Of a stretch of DNA of 64,000 nt, positions 40,527 to 50,802 are shown in pieces. This DNA is from Mycobacterium colombiense CECT 3035 (GTDB taxonomy: Bacteria > Actinomycetota > Actinomycetes > Mycobacteriales > Mycobacteriaceae): NCBI RefSeq assembly GCF_002105755.1, contig NZ_CP020821.1, forward strand, positions 5,332,001-5,396,000, written 5' to 3'. The translations under genes were made by a program, and so were the position numbers. Position 1 is the stretch's first letter, and every line of letters starts with the position of its first letter. The notes under the pieces were generated by a model that did no database searches, was not told the DNA's origin, and saw only the letters and a list, made by a program, of their open reading frames with translations.

Positions 40527-40732
40527 CTCTCAAGTCTCCACCTTGTCGACCTACCCCACATAGTCCTGCGGTAGGCGATGCCGCGTGAGTGCGTCCAAGC
40601 AGCTCACGGCGGTCCCGCAGACGAATCCTCGGCCGGCATGCGAAGAGGCCGCTCGGTCCGTTTCGCAGGAATCGGGCAGGGTATGCCATCGGGTACTGGT
40701 GGATTGACGATGGCGCGCGGAGGGAATTGCAG

Positions 40733-41902
40733 TTGAGGATTGCAATTGTCAGCGGCGATGACGTCGTCGGGGAGGACCCCGAGCAACTGTGTGCCGCGCT
40801 GACGGCCCAGGGACACGATGCGACGGTGTGTCTCCGGCGAGCCGGTCGACGATCGGTACAGGCAGCGGCGGACGGCCACTACCGCTGCCTCTCGGTTCCC
40901 GTCGGACCACGCGACGTCGCATCACCGGTTGACGTGCTGCCCTACGTGGGGGACTGGGCCGTCAGGCTGGAGCGGGCCTGGTCGAAGGAGCGGCCCGACG
41001 TCGTGCACGCCTACGGCTGGCTCGGCGGGTTGGCCGCTCAGCTGGCCGCTCGTCGCGGGCGCATTCCCGTCGTGCAGACATTTCTGGGCCTGGCCGCCAC
41101 GTCACGCGGTCAGGGCGACGGCGGCCCCAACAGCGAGCGCGAGCGCATCGAACCGCTCCTGGCGCGCAGCGCGAGCTGGGTGACGGGCGAGAGCAGTGCC
41201 GACGTCGACGCGCTGACCCGGCTGCGCCGCCGCCGGACCCGAGTGTCCGCCTTGACCTGCGGCGTAGACGCCGAGCGCTATGCCCCGACCGGCCCGACGG
41301 CCCCGCGAAACGCCCTGCAGCGAATCCTGTACGTGACGCCGAATGCCCTGTGGTACAACGGCATCGACATCGCGATCCGCGCGTTGCCCAAGGTGCTCGG
41401 CGCCGAGCTGGTGATCGCGGAGCATGACACCACCAACGCCGACCACGATGAGGCCCGGGCCCGGCTGCAACATCTCGCAGGGGACTTGGGCGTGGCCGAC
41501 CGCGTCAGCTTTGCCGGCATCATCACCGATGACGACATGCCGAAGATGATCCGGTCCGCCGATGTTGTGGTGTGCACTCCCCGGCAACCACCGCGCGCCA
41601 CCACCGTCTTACAGGCCATGGCCAGTGCGGTGGTGGTGGCCGTGGCCAGCGTGGGCGTGCTGGCCGATGTCGTGCTCGACGACATCACCGGACTCCTGCT
41701 CTCGCCGGAGGATCCCGTCGGACTGGCCGCCGCATTGAGAAAGCTTCTGAGCCAGAGCTTTCAGTGCGAGAGCATGGGCGCGGCGGGACGCAGCCGTGCC
41801 ATGTCGCGCTTCGCGTGGGAGCGGATGGCGCTCGACGCGCTGAACATTTACTACAGCGTCGGTTCGCCGGACCGGGCTTCGGCAGTTACGGCGGCGCAGT
41901 GA
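40733..41902 (+). CDS. Family 4 glycosyltransferase-like protein with altered EX7E motif
   Basis: A 389-residue GT-B protein of the GT4/MshA type. The N-terminal half shows LRIAIVSGDD, DVVHAYGWLGGLAAQLAA and PVVQTFLGLA; the C-terminal nucleotide-sugar half shows RILYVTPNALWYNGIDIAIRAL and VSFAGIITDDDMPKMIRSADVVV. The usual catalytic E-x7-E motif region reads VLQAMASAVVVAVASVGVLAD, so the first Glu is Gln and the second is absent; activity may be lost or changed. TTG 40733 is proposed as start (GGAGG nine bases upstream, sequence LRIAIVSGDD at N-terminus). A longer in-frame reading upstream is Arg-rich and rejected. The AraC gene follows after 34 bp. Confidence 0.85.
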   Translation: MRIAIVSGDDVVGEDPEQLCAALTAQGHDATVCLRRAGRRSVQAAADGHYRCLSVPVGPRDVASPVDVLPYVGDWAVRLERAWSKERPDVVHAYGWLGGLAAQLAARRGRIPVVQTFLGLAATSRGQGDGGPNSERERIEPLLARSASWVTGESSADVDALTRLRRRRTRVSALTCGVDAERYAPTGPTAPRNALQRILYVTPNALWYNGIDIAIRALPKVLGAELVIAEHDTTNADHDEARARLQHLAGDLGVADRVSFAGIITDDDMPKMIRSADVVVCTPRQPPRATTVLQAMASAVVVAVASVGVLADVVLDDITGLLLSPEDPVGLAAALRKLLSQSFQCESMGAAGRSRAMSRFAWERMALDALNIYYSVGSPDRASAVTAAQ

Positions 41903-41936
41903 TGCGGGTGCCGGCGGTGCTTCCCCGGGTCCGGCC

Positions 41937-43025
41937 ATGACCACCACCGCGACCAGGGCGATCGACGGCAAGATTCCCGGGCTGGTCATCGATTCCGACG
42001 GTGCGGGCGCTCGCCCCGACTTCTGCGCCGCCCGCCCCGTGCTGGCAGCGGATGGCGAGCATGGATTTCGCTCGGTCGCCGTGCAATACAAGCAGTTTCG
42101 CACCGCCGACGCGCAGGCGGCGCGGCGATTCTTTGCCGGGGCCTACCAGCCGGGTTGGCGAATCTCCGGGCTCGGTAACCACGCCGCGGTGTCCCACCGG
42201 CGCAGTGACGCGGGCTCGATGACCGTCGACGAGGTAATGATCCAGGGGCGTGTGGCGCTCGAGATTCCGGCCGCCGACACCATGGTCGTGATCCAGCCGC
42301 GGGCCGGATCGCTGAGCGTCGCGGGCGGTCCCGTGGCCACCGCGGAATTCCCGATCCTCGTCGCGCACGAGATGTCTTGCGTATTGCACTGCAACGGTGC
42401 ACGTTTCGACGTGGTGACCGTGGAGCCCGACGCGCTGCACAAGGTCGCCGCGGACTGGCACACGGCGGTGGCTCAACAGACCCAATTCGTGAACTGGCGG
42501 CCACGTTCCCGTGCCGCCGTGCGGGCGTGGCACCGCGCGCTGGATTATGTGACCACCAGCCTTGCCTCCGCCGACACCGCCCACCAGCCGCTGATCGCCG
42601 CGGGCATGGCCAACCTGATCGCCGGTGCGCTGCTTGAGTGTTACCCGTCCAACCTCACCGAACAGGACCCCGCCAGCGATCTCGCACTGCCCGAAACACT
42701 CAAGGAGGCAGTGTCTTTCATCCACCGCCACACCGCCGAGGACATCGGCATCAACGACGTCGCCGAGGCGGTGCATCTGACACCCCGGGCGGTTCAGTAC
42801 CTCTTTCGCCGGCAGCTCGACACGACGCCGACGGAGTACATGCGTCGCATCCGGCTGGGCCACGCCCATCAAGAGCTGGTGGCGGCGACCGCCGCCACCT
42901 CCACCGTCACCGAAATCGCCCAGCGGTGGGGCTTCGCGCATACCGGCCGATTCGCGGTGCTCTACCGGCAGACCTACGGCCAGAGCCCGCACACCACGCT
43001 GAGGCAGCAGGCCTCGTCATCCTGA
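41937..43025 (+). CDS. AraC-family transcriptional regulator
   Basis: A 362-residue regulator with an N-terminal sensing half (about 1-230, cupin-like or AraC-binding type, RHS MIQGRVALEIPAADTMVVIQP) and a C-terminal double helix-turn-helix (about 245-350). The DNA-binding part includes EAVSFIHRHTAEDIGINDVAEAVHLTPRAVQYLFRRQL and the signature TVTEIAQRWGFAHTGRFAVLYRQTYGQSP. The N-terminus TRAIDGKIPGLVI has no clear family match. It is downstream of the glycosyltransferase and convergent with the amine oxidase gene (12 bp between stops), which it might regulate. Ligand unknown. Confidence 0.92.
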   Translation: MTTTATRAIDGKIPGLVIDSDGAGARPDFCAARPVLAADGEHGFRSVAVQYKQFRTADAQAARRFFAGAYQPGWRISGLGNHAAVSHRRSDAGSMTVDEVMIQGRVALEIPAADTMVVIQPRAGSLSVAGGPVATAEFPILVAHEMSCVLHCNGARFDVVTVEPDALHKVAADWHTAVAQQTQFVNWRPRSRAAVRAWHRALDYVTTSLASADTAHQPLIAAGMANLIAGALLECYPSNLTEQDPASDLALPETLKEAVSFIHRHTAEDIGINDVAEAVHLTPRAVQYLFRRQLDTTPTEYMRRIRLGHAHQELVAATAATSTVTEIAQRWGFAHTGRFAVLYRQTYGQSPHTTLRQQASSS

Positions 43026-43037
43026 GCCTGCAACGGG

Positions 43038-44423
43038 TCACCCATTCAACTTGTGCAGCAGTTGATTCGCGGCGTAGCGACCGCTGACCAAGGCACCCGT
43101 CGCGGTGGATGGATTGTCGACGCCCACCGCCTCGCCCGCCAGATAAACCCGGTCACCGACCGGTTGCTGCAGCCGCCGCCGGTCGTCCAGGCCGGCGCCG
43201 GGCGGGTGAAACGAATACGCGCCCAGCGCGTACGGGTCGAGGGTCCAGTCCGACGTCCGCACATCCGTCAGCGCCACGTTGTCGCCGAAGAGCCGGCGGG
43301 CCACCGGAAGCGCGCCGGCCAGCAGATCCTTCGGCGCGCAGGATTCCACGTGTCGTCCCCGCTCGCCGCCGTGAAAGGCCACCGCGATGGGGCCGGCGGC
43401 GCTCGGCAAGGTGAACCACTGCGACCACAGCCCGCCTTCGGATCCGATGTATTGATAGAAAGCGTTGTCTGCGTTCCACGTTCGTCGATCGAAGCGAAAG
43501 AAGCTCTTGGACAACGCTCCGAAGCCCAGTGCCTGCACGGCGCGGGCGTGGCCATCGGGCAGCGGCGGATCGAAGGCGATCGCACCGGATTTCAGCACGC
43601 CGAGGGGAACCGTCACGATCGCCGCCGGCCCCTGGAACGACCTGTCCTTGGTCCGCACGATGACGGCGCCGTCGCGCTGCACGATCGCGGTGACCGGCGA
43701 GTTGAGCTCGATGTCGAGTCCGTCGGCGAGCGATTTCGGCAGGGAGTCAAAGCCGTTCGTGATGACGTCCTGGTCGCCGCCGGCGTAGTCACCCTTGTCG
43801 AATGTGGCGGCGGAGAGCTGGTTCGCGTCCGCGGCGTATTCGTCCTCGATCTCGGTGGTGAGGTAGAACGCCAGCTGGGTGCGGTCGGCCGCGGACAGCC
43901 GCGCGCCGTCGGCGGCCGCTTGCACGGCGGCGCCCAGACTTCCCGCGGCGGCCTGAGTGCGCGCCCGCTCGACAAACGATCGCCAGGTTGCGCTGCGGTA
44001 ATCGAGCGGTGCCACGGCGGGATCGACCACGAGCTTGGCCCATCCGTAGTAGTCGGTGCTGATCAGCTGCGCCCCTGTGCGCCGGGCCAGCTCGGTCAGC
44101 GGGTTGTCCGCCGTGCCGTGAATCCACGACGCACCCAGCTCCAGGGGCGTGCCCCAGCCGCGGTCGGTGCACACCCTGCCGCCGATGCGGCCGCGGGCTT
44201 CGATGACGCGCACCGGATGGCCGGCGTCGGCGATGCTGCGGGCCGCGGACAGACCCGCCATCCCGGCGCCGACGACCAGGACCGACGTGGTGTCCGGCGA
44301 TGGTTGATCGGGCGGGCGCCCGCCCGCGCGCGTCGGCGGGTGCGACGCGCAGCCGCCCGTCAGCCCACCGGCGGCCGCACCGGTCGCGGCCGCGAAGAAC
44401 GCCCGACGCGACAACCCAGACAC
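43038..44423 (-). CDS. Exported flavin monoamine oxidase (Tat lipoprotein-like)
   Basis: A 461-residue FAD amine oxidase. It starts with GTG 44423 and a twin-arginine type signal LSRRAFFAAATGAAAGGLTGGCA, in which LTGGC could also be a lipobox. The dinucleotide motif is SVLVVGAGMAGLSAARSIADAG, followed by RGRIGGRV, GASWIHG and the C-terminal FAD contact VYLAGEAVGVDNPSTATGALVSGRYAA. It should oxidise a primary or polyamine at the outer side of the membrane. The signal distinguishes it from the cytoplasmic aofH homologue at 45505-46851. Convergent with the AraC gene and divergent from the hydrolase. Length matches the amine oxidase family after signal removal. Confidence 0.92.
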   Translation of the reverse strand: MSGLSRRAFFAAATGAAAGGLTGGCASHPPTRAGGRPPDQPSPDTTSVLVVGAGMAGLSAARSIADAGHPVRVIEARGRIGGRVCTDRGWGTPLELGASWIHGTADNPLTELARRTGAQLISTDYYGWAKLVVDPAVAPLDYRSATWRSFVERARTQAAAGSLGAAVQAAADGARLSAADRTQLAFYLTTEIEDEYAADANQLSAATFDKGDYAGGDQDVITNGFDSLPKSLADGLDIELNSPVTAIVQRDGAVIVRTKDRSFQGPAAIVTVPLGVLKSGAIAFDPPLPDGHARAVQALGFGALSKSFFRFDRRTWNADNAFYQYIGSEGGLWSQWFTLPSAAGPIAVAFHGGERGRHVESCAPKDLLAGALPVARRLFGDNVALTDVRTSDWTLDPYALGAYSFHPPGAGLDDRRRLQQPVGDRVYLAGEAVGVDNPSTATGALVSGRYAANQLLHKLNG

Positions 44424-44544
44424 GGGTCTAAGCGTCTCATAAGAAGCGTTTGCCGGATTTCGGTAAAAGCGAACCCGACTTAGGGATAAAATCGTCTCAT
44501 CCTTAGCTGCGGCAATGGGGCCGCGTTCGGAGGGGGGAGCGGTG

Positions 44545-45510
44545 ATGAGTGCTCGACGATCGGCTCGCCCGGTGTATCCGTTCCCCGACCAGCTGCCGCC
44601 GAGTGAGACGGTGTCGGTCCGGGCGGCCGACGGCACCCGGCTGCATGCTGAGGTGTTCGGGCCGCCCGGTGGCTATCCGATCGTCTTGGCGCACGGCATC
44701 ACCTGCGCGATCAGGGCGTGGGCCTACCAGATCGCCGACCTGTCCAGCGACTATCGGGTGATCGCGTTCGATCATCGCGGCCACGGCCGAAGCGGAGTGC
44801 CGCGCCCGAAGGACTACAGCCTCAAACACCTTGCCTCCGACCTGGATTCGGTACTAGATGCGACCCTGGCACCCCACGAGCGGGCCGTGATCGCCGGTCA
44901 CTCGATGGGCGGCATCACCATCGCCGCGTGGTCGGAGCGCTATCGACACAAGGTTCCCCGGCGCGCCGATGCCGTCGCGCTGATCAACACCACCACCGGA
45001 GATCTGATCCGGCAGGTGCAACTGCTGCCGGTGCCTTACGGGTTGTCGCCGGCCCGAGTTCTCGCCGGGCGCGCCCTGATCAACGCGTTCGGTGGCTTCC
45101 CGGTCCCGGGTGCCGCCCGCATCCCGAGCCGCTACATGGTGGCGATGCTGGCCACCGGACGGGACGCCGACCCGAGCATCGCCGGCCTCGTCTACGAGCT
45201 CTTCGAGAAGACACCGCCGGCGGGGCGTGCCGGCTGCGCGAGGGCGCTGGTCACGTCGCTGGGGTCGAGGTATCTCAGCCTGGACGGCCTGACCGTGCCG
45301 ACGCTGGTCATCGGCAGCGAACGCGACCGGCTGACCCCCATCAGCCAGTCGCGCAGGATCGCACGCACCGCCCCCAATCTGCTCGAGCTGGTCGTGCTCC
45401 CCGGTGGGCACTGCTCGATGCTGGAACACCCGCGCGAGGTCAATCGCCAGTTGCGCGCACTCGCGGAGATGGCGGTGCACAGCGCGGCCACCCGGCGGAT
45501 CAGCTCATAG
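44545..45510 (+). CDS. Alpha/beta hydrolase (haloperoxidase/esterase-like)
   Basis: A 321-residue alpha/beta-hydrolase, similar in position to M. tuberculosis hpx (Rv3171c) beside aofH. The oxyanion motif is [12 protein letters not shown], the nucleophile elbow [12 protein letters not shown] contains Ser, the Asp is in GSERDRLTP, and the His in [14 protein letters not shown]. Whether it is a cofactor-free haloperoxidase, an esterase or an epoxide hydrolase is open. ATG 44545 follows GGAGGGGGGAG. Stop is six bases inside the aofH-like gene end on the other strand. Possibly acts with the amine oxidases around it, substrate unknown. Confidence 0.9.
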   Translation: MSARRSARPVYPFPDQLPPSETVSVRAADGTRLHAEVFGPPGGYPIVLAHGITCAIRAWAYQIADLSSDYRVIAFDHRGHGRSGVPRPKDYSLKHLASDLDSVLDATLAPHERAVIAGHSMGGITIAAWSERYRHKVPRRADAVALINTTTGDLIRQVQLLPVPYGLSPARVLAGRALINAFGGFPVPGAARIPSRYMVAMLATGRDADPSIAGLVYELFEKTPPAGRAGCARALVTSLGSRYLSLDGLTVPTLVIGSERDRLTPISQSRRIARTAPNLLELVVLPGGHCSMLEHPREVNRQLRALAEMAVHSAATRRISS

Positions 45511-46851
45511 CAGGGCGGTGATCTCGGCGGCCGCGCGCTGCCCGGAGCGGATCGCCCCGTCGAGGAACCCGGTCCACTCGTCGGCGGTTTCGGTGCCGGC
45601 CCAGTGAATCGGCCCGACCGGTTCACGCAACCACGGCCCGAATCGGGTCCACGACCCGGGGGGCACCGCGGCGGTGGGGCCGCCGGGTGCGAATTCCTCT
45701 ACCCCCCAACGATGATCGACATAGTCCAGCGGTTTGAGCGCGTCATCGCCGAAAAGCGTTGCAAAGCAGCGCAACGCGTCGCGACGACGCTGATCGCTGG
45801 GCAGCGAGTCGAACGCGCGGGCGTCGACAAACCCCATCAGGATGCCGGGGCCGTCCGGGTGCGGGCTGACGTCGAAGGTGATGAAAACCGGGCCCTCGTC
45901 GGACAGCGCCTGCCCGGAAAAACCGTTGGTCCGCCAGAACGGCGTGGAATAGGCCGCGTACGCCTTGCTGAGCCGGCCCTGTGGCCAATGCCGGGCGAGC
46001 TGCTCGTACTCGGTGGGCAGCGGGGGAGTGAACTCGATCGCGGCGCGATGCGCCGGCGGGATGGCGACGATGACGAACCCGGCCTCGGTCTCGCCGACGT
46101 CGGTGGTGACGGTGACGCCCGCGCCGTGGCGCTCGATTCGGCGCACCGGCGCGCCCAGCACCACCCGGGTGCCCAGCTCGGCGGCCGCGGCCTCGGCGAT
46201 CTGTTGGGTGCCGCCGGGGAAGCGGTCCTGTTGGGCCCCGTCCTCGACGTCGAGCAGCCGGTCCAGGCCGCCGGCCGCGTGCGCGTAGCGGGCGGCGTGC
46301 AGCATCGACACGTCGTCGGGTTCACATCCCCAGGTCACCCGCGCCACGATCGCCAGCAGGGCGTGCGAGGAAGCGGTCGCCCGCACCGAGCGCAACCAGC
46401 CGCCGAGCGACAGGCCGTCGAGTTCGTGCGCCCGACGGGCATCCCACGGTGCCGCCAGCGGGATGCTGCGCGCGATCCTGTCGAATTGCCATCGCAGCCG
46501 GCCGATGTCCAGCAGTCCGGTCAGCGAAAGCTTGGGGATGGTGCCGTGATACGCGTGCGTCCACCCGCGCCAATGGATGAGGTTCTTGCCGTCGTGGTGC
46601 GTCGGCGTGGTCGGGACGTCGAGTTCGGCGGCCATCGCCAAGACGGCGTCCTGGGTCGGCCCGACGAACGTGCCGCCCAGATCGGCCGGCAGTCCGGCGA
46701 CGCTGCCGGTCAGCGACCGCCCACCGACCCGGTCACGACCCTCGAAAACCACCACGTCATGGCCTTGCTGATACAGCTCGCGCGCCGCGGCGAGTCCGGC
46801 AAAGCCCGCACCGACCACGACAACGTCGACGATCCGCGGGGGTTTTGACAC
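45505..46851 (-). CDS. aofH: Flavin-containing monoamine oxidase AofH-like
   Basis: A 448-residue cytoplasmic FAD amine oxidase, same length as I recall for Rv3170 AofH. The FAD motif is [22 protein letters not shown], then [20 protein letters not shown], and the C-terminal contact [29 protein letters not shown] (the WAGTET motif). Such enzymes oxidise amines such as phenethylamine to aldehydes with H2O2 release. No signal peptide. The upstream MFS gene is divergent by 133 bp. In M. tuberculosis the Rv3168-Rv3169 genes follow it directly; here an MFS and monooxygenase pair comes between. Confidence 0.93.
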   Translation of the reverse strand: MSKPPRIVDVVVVGAGFAGLAAARELYQQGHDVVVFEGRDRVGGRSLTGSVAGLPADLGGTFVGPTQDAVLAMAAELDVPTTPTHHDGKNLIHWRGWTHAYHGTIPKLSLTGLLDIGRLRWQFDRIARSIPLAAPWDARRAHELDGLSLGGWLRSVRATASSHALLAIVARVTWGCEPDDVSMLHAARYAHAAGGLDRLLDVEDGAQQDRFPGGTQQIAEAAAAELGTRVVLGAPVRRIERHGAGVTVTTDVGETEAGFVIVAIPPAHRAAIEFTPPLPTEYEQLARHWPQGRLSKAYAAYSTPFWRTNGFSGQALSDEGPVFITFDVSPHPDGPGILMGFVDARAFDSLPSDQRRRDALRCFATLFGDDALKPLDYVDHRWGVEEFAPGGPTAAVPPGSWTRFGPWLREPVGPIHWAGTETADEWTGFLDGAIRSGQRAAAEITALL

Positions 46852-46984
46852 GCGGTCCAGTGAACCGCATTTCTGCGGTTTTCACGACAATTTCTGCAAG
46901 CTGACACCCGAGCCGATGGACGTTTCGCATCACGGCGATGGCAAACATATGCCGACCTGGCTATGTTAATTACGCTGCGACCAC

Positions 46985-48322
46985 GTGATTTCCGCAATTC
47001 CTGCCACCGGTTCGGCCGGTCCGGCCGGTGCGGCGCCGGCCGCCGGCGCCAAGCCCGACCTGCGAACCGTGGCCCTGGGCAGCATGATCGGCACCACCAT
47101 CGAGTGGTACGACTTCTACCTCTACGCGACCGCATCCGCGCTGGTCTTCAAACCGCTGTTCTTCCCGAACATCTCACCGACGGCGGGAACGTTGGCGTCG
47201 TTCGCCACCTACGCCGCCGGATTCGGCGCCCGGCCCCTGGGCGCGGTGCTGTCCGGGCACTTCGGCGACCGGTTGGGCCGCAAAGCTGTTCTGGTGGGGG
47301 CGTTGGTGGTGATGGGTCTGGTCACCACCGCGATCGGCGTGCTGCCGACCTTTGCCAATGCAGGTCTGCTGGCGCCGGCGCTGCTGGCGTCGCTGCGGGT
47401 GCTGCAGGGGCTGGCCGTGGGCGCCGAATGGGGTGGCGCCGCGGTGCTCTCGGTGGAGCATGCACCGCCCGATCGTCGCGGATTGTTCGGCAGCTTTACG
47501 CAACTGGGCTCGCCGGCCGGCATGCTGCTGGCGACCTCGGTGTTCTTTCTCGCCCGCAAGGCCACCGGGCCCACCGCGTTCCTGGCGTACGGATGGCGAA
47601 TCCCGTTCCTGCTCAGCATTTTTCTCGTCGGAATCGGCCTGTTCGTGCGCCTGCGGCTGACCGACGCCGAGATCTTCGAGCGGGCCAAGGCGCGTGACGA
47701 GCTGGCCCGTCTGCCGATAGTCGAGGTGCTGCGCACCGATTCGCGCAACGTTGCCATCACCACGGGTTTACGACTGTCGCAGATCGGGCTTTTCGTGTTG
47801 CTGACCACGTATTCGCTGACTTACCTGCAGGATTCGTTCGGCAAGGGCAGCTCCGTGGGGTTGATCGCGGTGCTGGTCTCGTCGGCCCTGGGGTTTTTGA
47901 GCACGCCGGGCTGGGCGCTGTTGTCGGATCGGGTGGGGCGACGGCCGCCGTATCTGTTCGGCGCGGTGGCCGGTGTCGTGGCCCTGGTGTTGTTCTTCGT
48001 GGCCGCCGGCAGCGGGTCGGCGCTGTGGGTGGTGCTGTCAATCGTGTTCGGCATCAACGTCGTTCATGACGCCATGTATGGGCCCCAGGCGGCCTGGTTC
48101 GCCGAACTCTTCGACACCCGGGTGCGCTACAGCGGCGCCTCGCTGGGTTATCAGATCGGCGCGGTGCTCTCGGGCGGCTTCGCGCCCTTGATCGCCGCGT
48201 CGTTGCTGGTGGTCGGCGGCGGCCGGCCGTGGCTGATCGTGGGCTACTTCGCGGTGCTGGCTGCGATCACGGCCGCCGCCGCGTACGCGGCGGGCGAGAC
48301 GCGCGAGGATCACCTCGGATGA
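46985..48322 (+). CDS. MFS transporter, metabolite:H+ symporter type
   Basis: A 445-residue 12-helix MFS protein of the metabolite-H+ symporter (MHS) family. The family signature GTTIEWYDFYLYATASAL is at residues 36-53 and the MFS loop GHFGDRLGRKAVLV at about 92-105. A second motif region SDRVGRRPPYLFG comes after helix 7. It probably imports a small organic acid, an osmolyte or an aromatic compound. GTG 46985 is the start with MISAIPATGSAG; a TATGTT -10-like element is 15 bp upstream. Its stop overlaps the monooxygenase start in ATGA, so the transporter likely feeds that enzyme. Confidence 0.93.
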   Translation: MISAIPATGSAGPAGAAPAAGAKPDLRTVALGSMIGTTIEWYDFYLYATASALVFKPLFFPNISPTAGTLASFATYAAGFGARPLGAVLSGHFGDRLGRKAVLVGALVVMGLVTTAIGVLPTFANAGLLAPALLASLRVLQGLAVGAEWGGAAVLSVEHAPPDRRGLFGSFTQLGSPAGMLLATSVFFLARKATGPTAFLAYGWRIPFLLSIFLVGIGLFVRLRLTDAEIFERAKARDELARLPIVEVLRTDSRNVAITTGLRLSQIGLFVLLTTYSLTYLQDSFGKGSSVGLIAVLVSSALGFLSTPGWALLSDRVGRRPPYLFGAVAGVVALVLFFVAAGSGSALWVVLSIVFGINVVHDAMYGPQAAWFAELFDTRVRYSGASLGYQIGAVLSGGFAPLIAASLLVVGGGRPWLIVGYFAVLAAITAAAAYAAGETREDHLG

Positions 48323-49686
48323 GCGCACCGCGCAGGATCTTTCTCAACGCCTTCGACATGGCCTGCGTCGGCCATCAGTCCGCGGGGCTGTGGCGCCACC
48401 CCGACGACCAGGGACATCGCTACCGGGAGCTGGGCTACTGGACTGAGTTGGCCCGCATCTTGGAGGCCGGCGGGTTCGACGCTGTGTTCCTCGCCGACGT
48501 GCTGGGGGTCTACGACGTGTACGGGGCGTCGCGCGACGCGGCGGTGCGCGACGCCGCCCAGTTCCCGGTCAACGACCCCACGGCCGCGGTCTCGGCGATG
48601 GCGGCCGTGACCGAGGGCCTCGGCTTCGGGATCACGCTGTCGCTCACCTACGAGCAGCCATACGCGCTGGCGCGCAGGCTCTCGACGCTGGACCACCTGA
48701 CCGGCGGCCGGGTGGCGTGGAACATCGTCACGTCCTATTTAGACAGTGCTGCAAGGAATTTGGGGTTGGATGCCCAGATTCCGCACGACCAGCGTTACGA
48801 GATCGCCGACGAGTACCTCGAGGTCTGCTACAAGCTGTGGGAGGGTTCGTGGGAGGCCGACGCGGTGGTGCGCGACGCCGAGCGGGCGGTGTTCACCGAC
48901 CCGGCCAAGGTGCACGACATCGAGCACAAGGGCCGCTATTTTTCGGTGCCAGGCCCGTTCCTGTGCGAACCGTCGCCGCAGCGCACCCCGGTGCTGTTCC
49001 AGGCCGGGGCCTCGCCGCGGGGCGTCCGGTTCGCGGCGGCGCACGCCGAGGCGGTCTTCGTCTCGGGGCCGACGCCGCAGATCGTTGCCGGCCCGGTGCG
49101 GGCGCTGCGCGCGGCCGCCGCCGAGTTGGGACGCGACCCCCGGTCCATCAAGGTGTTCACCATGGTGACCCCGGTGGTCGCCGAGACGCACGACGAGGCC
49201 GTTGCCAAGCTGGCTGAGTACCGGCGGTTCGTCAGCCCCGCCGGTGCGCTCGCCCTGTTCGGCGGCTGGACCGGGGTCGACCTCGCCGAACTCGACCCCG
49301 ACGCACCGCTGACCTACGTCGAGACCGACGCCAATCGCTCGGCGCTGGCGTCGTTCACCACCGCCGCGCCGGAGCGGGCTTGGACCGTGCGCGAGGTGGC
49401 CGACGAGATCGGCATCGGCGGCCGCGGCCCGGTGCTGGTGGGTTCGCCGGCCGAGGTGGCCGACGAACTCGAGCGGTGGGTCGACGAGGCCGACGTCGAC
49501 GGGTTCAACCTGGCCTACGTGACGACCCCGGGCACCTTCGTCGACTTCGCGAAATTCGTTGTCCCCGAGCTGCGTCGGCGGGGGCGAGTGCCCGGGGAGC
49601 CGCCGCGCTCCACCCTGCGCCAACGGCTGGGCGGGCGCGAGTCGCTGCTGCCCGACGATCACCCGGGCGCGAAGTACCGGCGCTGA
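48319..49686 (+). CDS. FMN-dependent monooxygenase of the NtaA/SnaA/SoxA family
   Basis: A 455-residue bacterial-luciferase-fold monooxygenase of the NtaA/SnaA/DszA group. The family opens IFLNAFDMACVGHQSAGLWRHPDDQG, followed by YWTELARILEAGGFDAVFLADVLG, LSTLDHLTGGRVAWNIVTSY and FLCEPSPQRTPVLFQAGASPRGVRFAA. These enzymes use FMNH2 supplied by a reductase to open or desulfurise organic substrates such as nitrilotriacetate, dibenzothiophene sulfone or polycyclic compounds. No reductase is adjacent. ATG 48319 gives the ATGA overlap with the transporter. The pair seems to be a small catabolic import-oxidation unit. Confidence 0.93.
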   Translation: MSAPRRIFLNAFDMACVGHQSAGLWRHPDDQGHRYRELGYWTELARILEAGGFDAVFLADVLGVYDVYGASRDAAVRDAAQFPVNDPTAAVSAMAAVTEGLGFGITLSLTYEQPYALARRLSTLDHLTGGRVAWNIVTSYLDSAARNLGLDAQIPHDQRYEIADEYLEVCYKLWEGSWEADAVVRDAERAVFTDPAKVHDIEHKGRYFSVPGPFLCEPSPQRTPVLFQAGASPRGVRFAAAHAEAVFVSGPTPQIVAGPVRALRAAAAELGRDPRSIKVFTMVTPVVAETHDEAVAKLAEYRRFVSPAGALALFGGWTGVDLAELDPDAPLTYVETDANRSALASFTTAAPERAWTVREVADEIGIGGRGPVLVGSPAEVADELERWVDEADVDGFNLAYVTTPGTFVDFAKFVVPELRRRGRVPGEPPRSTLRQRLGGRESLLPDDHPGAKYRR

Positions 49687-49687
49687 G

Positions 49688-50802
49688 CTACGGCGCGACC
49701 GTCAGCCAGTCGGCGAACCCGGACGGGTCGTGCCGGCCCAGCGCGCCGTGCTCGTAGAGGCCCCAGCCCTCGACCGGCTCGCCGTCACCGTCACGGCAGA
49801 CCGCGCGCCCGACATGGTCGATCACGCCGAATCCCGCCCGGCCGATGATCGCCGGGTCGGTCATGTCGTAGGTCAGGCGCTCGGCGAACTTCTCGCCCTT
49901 CCACATGCCGTGGATCCAGTCGGAGTCGCCGCCGTAGCCGCCGCCGACGTGAATGGGCACCGGCAGCTTGGACTCGACGTCGAAGTGCACCGGGGTGCCG
50001 TCGGGGGTGGTCGCGTCGATCGTCGCCCCGGTCGGGATGCGGGTGCCGGAGCGGTAGTGGATCTTGACCCGAGGCCAGCCCAGCTGCTCGACGCGGCCGT
50101 CGCGCCAGATCCGGGTGCAGTCGTTGAGCGAACGGAATCCGCTGGGCTCCTCCTGGATGATCAGCACGATCGCGAATTCGTCGAAGGCCATGGGCACGTA
50201 CAGCCACCACATGCCCTCGAAGGGTGGGTCGGCGGGGCGTCCCGGGGGCTCGGCCTCGCCGATCGGGCGGATGCCCCAGGACCGGTCGCGGCTGCCCAGC
50301 CAGGTGTTGGGGTCGACGGTGATCTCCTCGCCGTCGATGACGAGGTGTCCGCTCCAGCTGCCCAGCTGCGCAAAACGCTGCGCGTCCAGCGTCACCCGGT
50401 TGCCCGACCGCAGGACGTGCGGCTGTTCCTGGACGACGTCGAACAGCCCCTTCCAGGTGAGATCGGCTGCGATGCCTTCGGTTTCGTCGAGGACGATCCG
50501 TAGCTTGTGCAGCGGTTCGATGACCTCGACGCGGTAGCCGTTGACGTGCTGGTTGAGCCGGTCCTGGTCGATGGCGTCCGACACGTGCACGGCGGTCTGG
50601 GTGTCCCCGCGCCGGACGAGCAGGAACGCGTCCTTGACCCCGAGGTTGGGGTAGTACCCGATGCCGCTGATCACGAAGATGTTCCCGGTGCGGTCGTGGG
50701 CGTTGAAGTAGGAGCGGTCGTAGAAATTGCGGTCCGAGGAGCCCGGCCACGCGATGGGCTGGGGAATCTGGTGTACCGGGAACTCGTCGAGCGGTCCGAG
50801 CA

